A DNA stretch of 22,228 bases, from positions 1 through 22,228 of the forward strand of contig DATCDK010000182.1 in NCBI GenBank assembly GCA_036510735.1. Direction: 5' to 3'. The position numbers were made by a program, and so were the translations under genes. Of this stretch, positions 6,787 through 13,527 are shown piece after piece (position 1 is the stretch's first letter; every line of letters begins with the position of its first letter). Source of the stretch: PALSA-607 sp036510735 (GTDB lineage Bacteria; Actinomycetota; Actinomycetes; Acidothermales; Acidothermaceae). The notes beneath the pieces were generated by a model, which was not told where the DNA came from, searched no databases, and was given only the letters and a program-made list of their open reading frames with translations.

Positions 6787-8259
6787 GTGACCACGGCGTC
6801 ACCACGCACGCACTATCAGGCGACATTCGCGGTCTTGGCGACAGCCGTGAGTGCGTATGCGCTGCTCCAGTCACTCGTCGTCCCGGTGCTGAGCACCGTC
6901 CAGGTCGGCCTGCACACCACCCAGAGCACGGTGACCTGGGTGCTGACCGCCTACCTTCTCTCGGCGTCGATCTTCACGCCGATCATGGGGCGGCTCGGCG
7001 ACATGCACGGGAAGGCGCGCCTGCTGGTCATAGCTGTGGCGGCGCTCGCCATCGGCTCGCTACTCGCTGCGCTTGCCGGGTCGATCTCGGTCATGATCGT
7101 GGCTCGGGTCATCCAGGGCGTCGGCGGCGGTGTGCTTCCGCTGTCGTTCGGCATCATTCGCGACGAGTTTCCCCGCGAAAAAGTCCCGGGCGCGATCGGC
7201 ATCATCGCCGCGCTCGCCGCGGCCGGTGCGGGCTTCGGCATCGTCGTGGCCGGCCCAATCGTCGAGGCGTTGGACTACCACTGGCTGTTTTGGATTCCAA
7301 TGATCATCTTGGCCGTCGCGACGGTCGCCACCAAAGTCATCGTGCCGGAGTCGCCGGTCCGCACCGCGGGCAAGCTCAGCTGGCCCGGAGCGGTTTTGCT
7401 CTCGGCGTGGCTGGTGGCGCTGCTGCTCGGTGTAAGTGAAGGCCCGACCTGGGGGTGGGGTTCCGTCAAGGTGATCGCCCTGCTCATCGCTTCCGTCGTC
7501 CTCGCTGTCGCATGGGTCATCGCAGAGTCCAGCTCGTCGCACCCGCTGATCGACATGGCGATGATGCGCATTCCCGCGGTATGGACGACCAATCTCGTGT
7601 CACTGCTGCTTGGGGTCGGCATGTACGCAGTGTTCGCGTTCCTGCCCGAGTTTCTGCAGACGCCGCGGTCCGCTGGATACGGCTTCGGCGCGAGCATCAC
7701 CGAGTCGGGCCTCCTGATTTTGCCGTCCGCCGTGTTCATGTTCCTTTTCGGCATGCTCTCCGGTCGGCTCTCGAAGTTGTTCGGCGCGAAGGCCCTGCTC
7801 GGCGCGGGCGGCGTGATCAGCATTGCGACCTTCGTCCTGCTGACGGTGGCCCACGCCCAGCAATGGGAGATCCTGCTGGCGATGGCGATACAGGGCATCG
7901 GCTTCGGCCTGGCATTTGCATCGATGTCGAACCTGGTTGTTGCAGCCGTGCCGCGCGAGCAGACGGGCGTCGCGAGCGGCATGAACGCCAACATCCGCAC
8001 CATCGGCGGTTCGGTCGGGGCCGCGGTAATGAGCAGTATCGTCACCTCTCACCCGCAGGCATCGGGCCTGCCCCGCGAAGCCGGCTACTCTCACGGCTTC
8101 GCCATGCTGACCGTCGTCGCAGTGGCGGCGGCTGCGGCCGCGCTTCTCGTTCCGTCAACCCGGCGCATGGGCACGCCGATCCCCGACGCCGAGCTACTCC
8201 CGCACGGCGAACTCGGGCTCCTGGCGGCAGGCACACTGAGCGGCGACGAGCCGGAATGA
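6787..8259 (+). CDS. MFS transporter, DHA2-like exporter
   Basis: A 490-residue polytopic protein. Motif A appears as GRLGDMHGKAR at residues 68-78, and the antiporter motif C region AGAGFGIVVAGPI at about 146-158 marks it as an exporter. Length suits the 14-helix DHA2 group. The GTG start has a strong ribosome binding site, AAGGAG at 6777-6782. It lies 25 bp after the DAC-like gene on the same strand, with no terminator between, so the two are very likely cotranscribed. Related DHA2 multidrug pumps (MdrM/MdrT in Listeria) are known to secrete c-di-AMP, which makes the pairing meaningful; the substrate here is nevertheless unproven. It converges with the DHA1 MFS gene, whose stop lies 17 bp away. 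Confidence 0.9.
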   Translation: MTTASPRTHYQATFAVLATAVSAYALLQSLVVPVLSTVQVGLHTTQSTVTWVLTAYLLSASIFTPIMGRLGDMHGKARLLVIAVAALAIGSLLAALAGSISVMIVARVIQGVGGGVLPLSFGIIRDEFPREKVPGAIGIIAALAAAGAGFGIVVAGPIVEALDYHWLFWIPMIILAVATVATKVIVPESPVRTAGKLSWPGAVLLSAWLVALLLGVSEGPTWGWGSVKVIALLIASVVLAVAWVIAESSSSHPLIDMAMMRIPAVWTTNLVSLLLGVGMYAVFAFLPEFLQTPRSAGYGFGASITESGLLILPSAVFMFLFGMLSGRLSKLFGAKALLGAGGVISIATFVLLTVAHAQQWEILLAMAIQGIGFGLAFASMSNLVVAAVPREQTGVASGMNANIRTIGGSVGAAVMSSIVTSHPQASGLPREAGYSHGFAMLTVVAVAAAAAALLVPSTRRMGTPIPDAELLPHGELGLLAAGTLSGDEPE

Positions 8260-8265
8260 TTTCTT

Positions 8266-8280
8266 ACTGAGCGGTTCAGT
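8266..8280. terminator. Small hairpin between two convergent MFS genes (weak)
   Basis: ACTGA at 8266-8270 and TCAGT at 8276-8280 form a 5-bp stem with a 5-base loop in the short gap between the convergent genes, overlapping the stop of the minus-strand one. No T-run follows on either strand, so termination activity is doubtful. Confidence 0.25.
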
Positions 8281-9541
8281 CGACGGTGCCAAGACCTGCT
8301 GCTACCTCTAGTGCTTCGTCGTGTTCGAACCGATCGAGTTCATTGAGTTCAGGTTGGGCGACTTCGCCGCGGTCAGCCGCGTCAAGAGCACGATGCACGG
8401 TCGTGAGTACAAGCGCCGCTGCGATGAGCGTCGCGGTACCGATCAGGAACGGCACGTGGGTATTGGTGTGCTCGACGAGCTTCGCCGCGACATAGGGCGC
8501 CAGGCCACCGCCGATGAACCGCACGAAGCCGTAGGTGGCAGACGCAACGGGTCGTTCAACCGGGGCGATGCTCATCACGGCGGTGGTGACCAGCGTGTTG
8601 TTCACGCCGAGGAACGCGCCGGCCACGATAACGGCGACGATGACGACGGTCGGTTTGCCGGGCCAGATTCCGATGACAGCCAGGTCGGCTGCGAGCAGGG
8701 CAAAGTTGCAGTAGAGAGTGCGGGCGGTACCGAATCGGCTCTTGAGCCGTGGCGCAGCGAACACAGCGAACAGCGCGACCAGCACGCCCCAACCGCAGAA
8801 CACCGCACCAAGTCGCAGCGGCGACAGGTGCATCAGGAACGGTGAGTAGCCAAGCAGGGTGAAGAAACCCCAGTTGTAGAGCAAGCCCACGACGCTGGTG
8901 GTCGCAAGCGCGCGGTGCCGCAATGCACGTAGCGGTTCGGTGATGCTTTCGCGTCGCGTAGGTGGCGGCGACTTGGGCAGCAAGACGATCGTCGCGACAA
9001 GCGAGATGCCCATCAAGACGGCGACGCCGAAGAACGGTCCGCGCCAGCTGATGTTGCCGAGCAGCCCGCCGAGCAGCGGACCTGTTGCAATGCCGACACC
9101 GAGCGCCGTCTCGTACAGCACGATCGCGCCCGCGAAGCCGCCACTGGCCGAACCGACGATGACGGCAAGCGAGGTGGCGATGAAGAGCGCATTGCCGAGG
9201 CCCCACCCGGCCCGGAACTCGATGATGCCGTTGATGCTTCCGGCGGTGCCGGCCAACGCGGCGAAGACGACGATCAGCACAAGCCCGGTGATGAGCGTGC
9301 GTTTAGCACCGATCCGACTCGAGACCCATCCGGTCACGAGCATCATGACCGCGGTGACGACGAGGTAGCTGGTGAACAGCAGCTCAACCTGGCTCTGGCT
9401 GGCATGAAGCTTGCCCGCCAGCGACGGCAGGATCGGATCGACGAGGCCGATTCCCATGAACGAGATCACGCACGCGAATGCGACGGCCCATACCGCCTTG
9501 GGCTGCGCGAACGGATTGGCCGCTGGTGTGGGGTGAGTCAT
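8276..9541 (-). CDS. MFS transporter, DHA1 family (12-TM drug exporter type)
   Basis: A 421-residue polytopic protein of the 12-helix size class. Motif A is GWVSSRIGAKR at residues 71-81 and motif C, LYETALGVGIATGPLLGG, at about 142-159, as in DHA1 drug/proton antiporters of the Bmr/MdtL kind. The C-terminal 35 residues are hydrophilic and acidic and lie in the cytoplasm if the topology is standard. Its ATG overlaps the stop of the universal stress protein gene as ATGA, so translation is coupled, and a MarR gene lies upstream in the same run. This makes it a regulated efflux pump whose expression is tied to a stress protein; substrate unknown. Confidence 0.9.
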   Translation of the reverse strand: MTHPTPAANPFAQPKAVWAVAFACVISFMGIGLVDPILPSLAGKLHASQSQVELLFTSYLVVTAVMMLVTGWVSSRIGAKRTLITGLVLIVVFAALAGTAGSINGIIEFRAGWGLGNALFIATSLAVIVGSASGGFAGAIVLYETALGVGIATGPLLGGLLGNISWRGPFFGVAVLMGISLVATIVLLPKSPPPTRRESITEPLRALRHRALATTSVVGLLYNWGFFTLLGYSPFLMHLSPLRLGAVFCGWGVLVALFAVFAAPRLKSRFGTARTLYCNFALLAADLAVIGIWPGKPTVVIVAVIVAGAFLGVNNTLVTTAVMSIAPVERPVASATYGFVRFIGGGLAPYVAAKLVEHTNTHVPFLIGTATLIAAALVLTTVHRALDAADRGEVAQPELNELDRFEHDEALEVAAGLGTVD

Positions 9542-10020
9542 GGGACGACGACCACGACGGGTGCGTTGTTGCGCGAGGTGAGCCGGTGGCTGAGCGAGCC
9601 GGCAAGAAGATGTAAGACCTTTGTCGACCTGCCGACCACCACGAAGTTCGCGTGCAACCGACGAGCAACCTCGGTCAGACAGTTCGCGGCGTCGCCGTGT
9701 TCACAGACGAAGGTAAGCGCAATGCCCAATTCGTTGGCACGCCCCGTCGCGTCGCGTCGTAGCTCGTCGGCGATTTCCCGCCGCGTTTGCTCGACGCCGG
9801 CGTAGTCAAACGGCACACCGAAGGAGGCCGCCGCTTCGGTGAACGGAGACACGTTGACCGCGACGAGTCTGCCTTTGCTGCGCGCAGCTTCTCCGGCCGC
9901 CCAGGAGAACGCGTCCCAACTACTTGGCGAACCGTCGAGCCCAACCACGATCACCGGCGGTGCGCTGTCGTTGCGGTCAGGTGCATGAGGCAGCCGCCCT
10001 GCTTCAACGTCTTGTGCCAT
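9538..10020 (-). CDS. Universal stress protein (UspA family)
   Basis: A 160-residue UspA-domain protein: VIVVGLDGSPSSWDAFSWAAGEA at about residues 23-45 and the closing block NFVVVGRSTKVLHLLAGSLSHRL from 125. The ATP-binding pattern of UspA (Gly-2x-Gly-9x-Gly-Ser) is only partly kept: the final GS and one upstream Gly are present, but the glycine that should precede the nine-residue stretch is Arg, so nucleotide binding is uncertain. ATG 10020 is preferred over the upstream ATG codons at 10044 and 10026, because AGAGG lies eight bases before it. It sits 41 bp after the MarR gene and overlaps the downstream DHA1 pump gene by 4 bp. Confidence 0.88.
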   Translation of the reverse strand: MAQDVEAGRLPHAPDRNDSAPPVIVVGLDGSPSSWDAFSWAAGEAARSKGRLVAVNVSPFTEAAASFGVPFDYAGVEQTRREIADELRRDATGRANELGIALTFVCEHGDAANCLTEVARRLHANFVVVGRSTKVLHLLAGSLSHRLTSRNNAPVVVVVP

Positions 10021-10061
10021 TGCCATCACCTCTTCTGAACGCATCGGATGAATACTTCGAG

Positions 10062-10484
10062 CTAGCCCGCGGCAACAACCTCGAGGAGTCGTCGCAACGC
10101 CGGAAGCGCCTTGTGCAATTCCGCGACGTCCGGCTCGTCGAGCTTGTCGATCAACTCCGTCAATGTCTGCGCGCCGGCTCGGCGACGTTCGCGCATGAGC
10201 TGTCGCCCACCGCGCGTGATCGCCACGAGAACGACCCGCGCATCGGCCGGGTCGCGGCGGCGTTCAGCAAAGCCGAGCTGCTCGAGCTGAGTCACCAGCG
10301 ACGTCATCGACGGCTGGGTGATTTCCTCGGCGACGGCGAGATCGGTCAACCGCCTCGGCCCGGTCTGCTCGAGCGTGGCCAGCGTCGACAAGGCCGTCAG
10401 GCTGAGTGTCCGGGACCGGCGGCGGATGACTCCGGCGGCGAGGGTGTACAGCGCCTCGCCAAGAGCGTCGTTCTGCGTTGCCAT
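10062..10484 (-). CDS. MarR family transcriptional regulator
   Basis: A 140-residue MarR winged-helix protein: SLTALSTLATLEQTGPRRLTDLAVAEEITQPSMTSLV over about residues 28-64, then the wing with RRRDPADARVVLVAIT at 75-90. It heads a minus-strand operon MarR - universal stress protein - DHA1 pump, and probably represses that operon. The ATG at 10484 lies only six bases after a good -10 hexamer, so the mRNA is probably leaderless; there is no ribosome binding site upstream, which agrees with that. A near-palindrome sits between the -35 and -10 boxes of the same promoter. Confidence 0.9.
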   Translation of the reverse strand: MATQNDALGEALYTLAAGVIRRRSRTLSLTALSTLATLEQTGPRRLTDLAVAEEITQPSMTSLVTQLEQLGFAERRRDPADARVVLVAITRGGRQLMRERRRAGAQTLTELIDKLDEPDVAELHKALPALRRLLEVVAAG

Positions 10485-10490
10485 GGTTGA

Positions 10491-10520
10491 AGCATACGTT
10501 CATCTATATAGGTGAGTCAA
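10491..10520 (-). promoter_or_regulatory. Leaderless promoter of the MarR - Usp - MFS operon with embedded operator
   Basis: On the minus strand TTGACT (10520-10515) and TATGCT (10496-10491) are spaced by 18 bp, and the ATG follows six bases after the -10 box, so transcription should begin at or next to the start codon. Between the boxes, CATCTATATAGGTG (10501-10514, plus strand) is a 14-bp near-palindrome with one mismatched pair, a natural place for MarR to block RNA polymerase. Confidence 0.65.
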
Positions 10521-10570
10521 TGTAAGCACCACGGTTGCAATCCGGCGGGACGTCACCGAATACGAGTCGA

Positions 10571-10888
10571 TCAGCGCAATCCAAAAACCGTCAGCAATGC
10601 TTCATCGATTCCCCACTGCTGGTCGGGGGTGATATGCCCGACGAGATCGCCGAGTCGATCTGTGTCGATCGCGCCCACCTGCTCGACCAGAACGCGGGTC
10701 GCTTGACCATCGACGTCGATCTTGGGGCGAAACGATGCCGCTCGGGCGCTCCTCGACGTCGGCGCTATCAACACCAGACTGCGCGGCAAGAGTTCATTTG
10801 CTTGGACTAGGACGCCGAAGCGCGGTCCTTGCTGCTCGTGCCCGACGCGCCGCGGAAGTCTCAACTCGTAGACGTCACCGCGAAGCAC
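10571..10888 (-). CDS. MazF/PemK-family toxin (endoribonuclease)
   Basis: A 105-residue protein with the MazF layout: RGDVYELRLP at the start, GPRFGVLVQANELL, then SLVLIAPTSRSARAASFRPKI, LVEQVGAIDTDRL and a closing VDEAL-like helix (GIDEALLTVFGL). MazF toxins cut mRNA at short motifs; the conserved opening Arg-Gly-Asp-Val-Tyr and the Ser/Thr-rich active-site strand are visible. GTG 10888 lies inside the 3' end of the antitoxin gene, giving a 14-bp overlap typical of coupled toxin-antitoxin pairs. It is located just downstream of ssrA. Catalytic competence looks plausible, target motif unknown. Confidence 0.85.
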   Translation of the reverse strand: MLRGDVYELRLPRRVGHEQQGPRFGVLVQANELLPRSLVLIAPTSRSARAASFRPKIDVDGQATRVLVEQVGAIDTDRLGDLVGHITPDQQWGIDEALLTVFGLR

Positions 10889-11111
10889 GGAGGCTCTCCA
10901 TCATCGCCGCTACATCGCGCATCTCACGTCGGTCGGCCTCGTCGGCTTCAAGCGCCGCGACCTCGTCTGCCAGCGCCCTGCCCCGCTGAAGCCGGCTTGC
11001 ACTGTCGATGATCGACCGTCGGATTGCCTCCGACCGAGTGAGGCCGGCGGCTTCCAATTGCCGCAACGCGCGAAGCGCCTCGTCGTCGAGACGGACGCTG
11101 ATGGCTGCCAT
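10875..11111 (-). CDS. Ribbon-helix-helix antitoxin (CopG/MazE type)
   Basis: A 78-residue protein. Residues 1-45 are a ribbon-helix-helix domain: ISVRLDDEALRALRQLEAAGLTRSEAIRRSI, with the DNA-contacting strand in ISVRL and two helices. The remaining acidic, Glu/Asp-rich tail (RALADEVAALEADEADRREMRDVAAMM) is the expected toxin-wrapping segment. It precedes and overlaps the MazF gene by 14 bp. A perfect 8+5+8 palindrome at 11120-11140 lies immediately upstream and is the likely autoregulatory operator. No clear ribosome binding site precedes ATG 11111; a short leader is likely. Confidence 0.85.
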   Translation of the reverse strand: MAAISVRLDDEALRALRQLEAAGLTRSEAIRRSIIDSASRLQRGRALADEVAALEADEADRREMRDVAAMMESLRASR

Positions 11112-11114
11112 CCG

Positions 11115-11140
11115 AAAAATGTATCACGTTATGTGATACA
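11115..11140 (-). terminator. Palindrome plus T-run: ssrA terminator and/or antitoxin operator
   Basis: TGTATCAC and GTGATACA (11120-11127 and 11133-11140) are perfect arms around a 5-base centre. Read on the minus strand the stem is followed by five Ts (complement of 11115-11119), the shape of an intrinsic terminator placed 20 bp after the tmRNA 3' end. The same palindrome lies 9 bp before the antitoxin ATG, where a ribbon-helix-helix protein would bind. Confidence 0.6.
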
Positions 11141-11159
11141 CGGACGAAGCATTCGTTCG

Positions 11160-11528
11160 TGGAGGTGCCGGGAATCGAACCCGGGTCCTTCGGTACTAAG
11201 CCAGGGCTTCTCCGGGCGGAGCCTGCTGTGCCTTTCTCAGCCCCGACGGTCACGCAGGCGTGCCATCGCGACGGGCTCAGCTGTTGTTGGTTTTTCCGGG
11301 TTACCCCGCAGCCGGGTTACTCGGTGGAGCCTCCTGCTGATGCCAGATCCCAAGTCGGAGGCGCTCCTGGGCTGACAGATTTCATTCTCTTACTTAGGCA
11401 GCAAGAGCGAAATCAGCGCGGTTTGTATTCGCGTTTATCTTTTGCAGCGCGTGGTTAACGAGATCATCGCTGCAATCCTCGGCCCGCTTCCCCTGCCTTA
11501 ACATCCAAAGTCGAAACCGTTCACCCCC
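11160..11528 (-). ncRNA. ssrA: Transfer-messenger RNA (tmRNA)
   Basis: The 5' end GGGGGTGAACGGTTTCGAC (from 11528) and the 3' T-arm GGTTCGATTCCCGGCACCTCC (ending at 11161, discriminator A at 11160) are the diagnostic tRNA-like ends of a one-piece tmRNA. GGGGGUG pairs with CACCUCC over all seven acceptor positions with a single G-U. CCA is not encoded: the genome continues CGA, so it must be added after transcription. The total is 369 nt. An internal reading frame at 11432-11394 encodes the proteolysis tag. Together with SmpB, tmRNA rescues ribosomes stalled on mRNAs lacking a stop codon and tags the nascent peptide for degradation. It lies downstream of smpB on the same strand with its own promoter. 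Confidence 0.96.
11394..11432 (-). other. tmRNA tag reading frame, ANTNRADFALAA then TAA
   Basis: The resume codon GCG at 11432 opens a 12-codon frame ending in TAA (11396-11394). The encoded tag is ANTNRADFALAA; the ANT start resembles Streptomyces-type tags and the ALAA end is the usual ClpXP-type degron. The frame is preceded by AGATAAAC, the usual context before the resume codon. Confidence 0.92.
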
Positions 11529-11545
11529 TGTGCAGTTGTGATGCC

Positions 11546-11575
11546 ATTCTAGCGGGCCGACCGTCGAGGCGTCGA
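11546..11575 (-). promoter_or_regulatory. Probable ssrA promoter
   Basis: On the minus strand TAGAAT (11551-11546) is a good -10 box, with TCGACG (11575-11570) 18 bp upstream as a weak -35. The predicted start lies about ten bases before the mature tmRNA 5' end, consistent with a short precursor trimmed by RNase P. Confidence 0.55.
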
Positions 11576-11601
11576 TCCGCGAATACGCCCCCGCTCCCCG
11601 G

Positions 11602-11664
11602 CGCCGAGTGAAGGACCTACGTCGTGTTTTTTGCTTGGAGGCAACGTAATTCCTTCACTCGGCG
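11602..11664. repeat. Long imperfect hairpin in the smpB-ssrA spacer
   Basis: CGCCGAGTGAAGGA (11602-11615) is the exact reverse complement of 11651-11664; after two mismatches a further 5 bp pair (TACGT with ACGTA), giving 21-base arms around a 21-base loop. There is no T-run directly after the stem, so it is not a normal terminator. It resembles a palindromic intergenic repeat element. Confidence 0.7.
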
Positions 11665-11682
11665 ACAAAAAGAGTGCAAGGG

Positions 11683-11790
11683 CGGACGGCGGGTGGCGCG
11701 GACGGCGGGTGGCCGTGGCGCGCACGACGGGTGGCGCGGACGGCGGGTGGCGCGGACGACGGTGGTGGCGGCAGGGCGGGACGGCGACGG
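11683..11790. repeat. GC-rich tandem repeat, about 16-bp unit
   Basis: CGGACGGCGGGTGGCG occurs exactly or nearly so at 11683-11698, 11699-11714 and 11737-11752, with decayed copies between, after and beyond these. It fills the spacer after the smpB stop. No coding signal supports a gene here. Confidence 0.75.
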
Positions 11791-11801
11791 GTGGCCGTGT
11801 C

Positions 11802-12281
11802 TCAGTCGGGCATGCCTTTGGCTCGTCGGCCCAGCGCCCGCTGGATGTCTCGACCCGCTTGCCTCTCGGCGAGCACTTGCCGCTTGTCGTAGGACTTCTT
11901 GCCGTGCGCCAGGGCGATCTCGACCTTGGCCTTGCCGTCCTTGAAGTACAGCGACAGCGGCACCAAAGTGGTGCCGGTCTCGCGCGTCTTGCTGATCAGC
12001 CGCGCAATCTCCATCTTGTGCAGCAGGAGTTTGCGTGACCGACGCGGTTCGTGATTGGTCCAGGTGCCTTCGGTGTACTCAGGGATGTGGACCCCCTGCA
12101 GCCACACCTCGCCGTCCTTCACTAGGGCGTACCCGTCGACCAGCGACGCGCGGCCGAGACGCAGCGACTTCACCTCTGTGCCCGTGAGCACCAAGCCGGC
12201 CTCGTATACCGAATCGATGTGGTAGTCGTGGCGGGCTTTCTTGTTGCTGGCTATGAGTTTGTGCCCGGTCTCCTTCGGCAT
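11802..12281 (-). CDS. smpB: SsrA-binding protein SmpB
   Basis: A 159-residue protein that matches SmpB along its length: NKKARHDYHIDSVYEAGLVLTGTEVKSLR at about 13-41, SLVDGYALVKDGEVWLQGVHIPEY, the NHEPRRSRKLLLHK block at 76-89, and the C-terminal basic tail (KKSYDKRQVLAERQAGRDIQRAL). SmpB binds the tRNA-like part of tmRNA and its tail probes the empty mRNA channel of stalled ribosomes. Its ATG shares one base with the stop of the protease gene (TGATG), implying translational coupling. Its RNA partner ssrA lies about 270 bp downstream. Confidence 0.97.
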   Translation of the reverse strand: MPKETGHKLIASNKKARHDYHIDSVYEAGLVLTGTEVKSLRLGRASLVDGYALVKDGEVWLQGVHIPEYTEGTWTNHEPRRSRKLLLHKMEIARLISKTRETGTTLVPLSLYFKDGKAKVEIALAHGKKSYDKRQVLAERQAGRDIQRALGRRAKGMPD

Positions 12282-13495
12282 CAGCCGTGCCCGCCAGTGC
12301 CGGCGTCGGCCAGCAATCCGCTCAACACCTCGACCGCCTGGGCTTCGGCCGCAGCGGGCGTCGTGCCGACCGGCACCGTCACATCGGGGCCGATGCCCAC
12401 ACCATCAAGCGATCGGCCAGACGGCGTGAGGTAGCTGCCGACGGTGAACTCGATCGCCGAGCCATCGGACAGGACTGTCGGCTGCTGCACCGAGCCCTTG
12501 CCGAACGTGTGGCTGCCGACGACCACCGCGCGGTCACGGTCCTGCAGCGCCGCGGTCACGACCTCGGCGGCACTTGCCGTCCCGCCGTCCACGAGCACCG
12601 CTAGCGGTGTGCCCGTGTCACCACCGGGTTCGGCGGTGAGGTACAGCGCAGGCGAGCCGCGCTTCTGGAACGTCACGACCGGTCCGCCGTCGAGGAACAC
12701 CGACGCCGTCTTGACGCCCTCGTCGAGCAACCCGCCGGGGTTGCCCCGCAGGTCGAGGACGATGCCGGTCAAGTGCCGGGATCGCGCGGTCGCGGCGTAC
12801 TGGCCGACCTTCGCGCCGACGCCCTTCGAGAACGCACTCACCTTGATGATCATCACGGAGCCGGTGACCTTCGCAGTGACGTCCTGGGTCGGCACCGACG
12901 TGCGGCGCAGGCTCAGGGTGTGAGCGACACCACCCCGGCGGAACGCAACGGTCACCGTCGTGCCAGCCTGCCCGCGCAGCAATGCGACGACGTCGGCGAT
13001 CGTGTGAGTGGCGACGGATGTACCACCGACGCCCGTGATCACATCGCCGGTGCGCAATGCGCCGTCCGCGGGTGAACCGGTCTGCACGCTGACGACGGTG
13101 ATGATTCCTGAATCGTCGCGATGCACCCACAGACCGATGCCGGTGTATTCACCGTCCATCACGTCTTGGTACGACGTGAAGTCTGCAGGGCTGTAATAAC
13201 TCGACCACTTGTCGTTGAGTGCCTGCAGCATTCCTTCAACGGCAGCCTTGTCGAGCTCGGCCTTGGTGATCGGGTTCGCGGCGTTGGCGAGGATCGTGTT
13301 TGCTGCCTGATCAAGCGGTCCGCCGGACGACGTTGCGGTCTGCACGGGTGCAGTCACCGACGAAGTATCCGAGGCGGACGACGGGGCGTCGTCGTCGTGC
13401 GACCCCATCACGCCGGTCAGCAGGCCCGCGCCGAACGCCACGACGATCGCTGAGGTCGCCGCGGCCACTCGGGTCGACGTACGGGAAAGGAGCAC
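12281..13495 (-). CDS. S41 family carboxy-terminal processing protease (CtpA-like)
   Basis: A 404-residue exported or membrane-anchored serine protease. Residues 10-30 form an N-terminal hydrophobic anchor or signal (AAATSAIVVAFGAGLLTG). A PDZ domain spans about 115-200 (YTGIGLWV, GALRTGDVITGVGG). The peptidase domain follows: LDLRGNPGGLLDEG at 248-260, Ser308 in GGTASAAE, and the dyad Lys333 with Gln337 in FGKGSVQ, all intact. CtpA-type enzymes cleave proteins from their C-terminus in the envelope, often acting on cell-wall hydrolases. GTG 13495 starts the protein 32 bp after the ftsX stop; the gene sits in the ftsEX operon, and its product may act on the same division machinery. Confidence 0.93.
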   Translation of the reverse strand: MLLSRTSTRVAAATSAIVVAFGAGLLTGVMGSHDDDAPSSASDTSSVTAPVQTATSSGGPLDQAANTILANAANPITKAELDKAAVEGMLQALNDKWSSYYSPADFTSYQDVMDGEYTGIGLWVHRDDSGIITVVSVQTGSPADGALRTGDVITGVGGTSVATHTIADVVALLRGQAGTTVTVAFRRGGVAHTLSLRRTSVPTQDVTAKVTGSVMIIKVSAFSKGVGAKVGQYAATARSRHLTGIVLDLRGNPGGLLDEGVKTASVFLDGGPVVTFQKRGSPALYLTAEPGGDTGTPLAVLVDGGTASAAEVVTAALQDRDRAVVVGSHTFGKGSVQQPTVLSDGSAIEFTVGSYLTPSGRSLDGVGIGPDVTVPVGTTPAAAEAQAVEVLSGLLADAGTGGHG

Positions 13496-13527
13496 CGGCC
13501 GATTCTACGGGCCAGCTGACACATAGG

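Noticed and set aside
10500..11200. Integration at ssrA with att duplication
   Set aside because: No second copy of the tmRNA 3' end and no integrase gene in the window.
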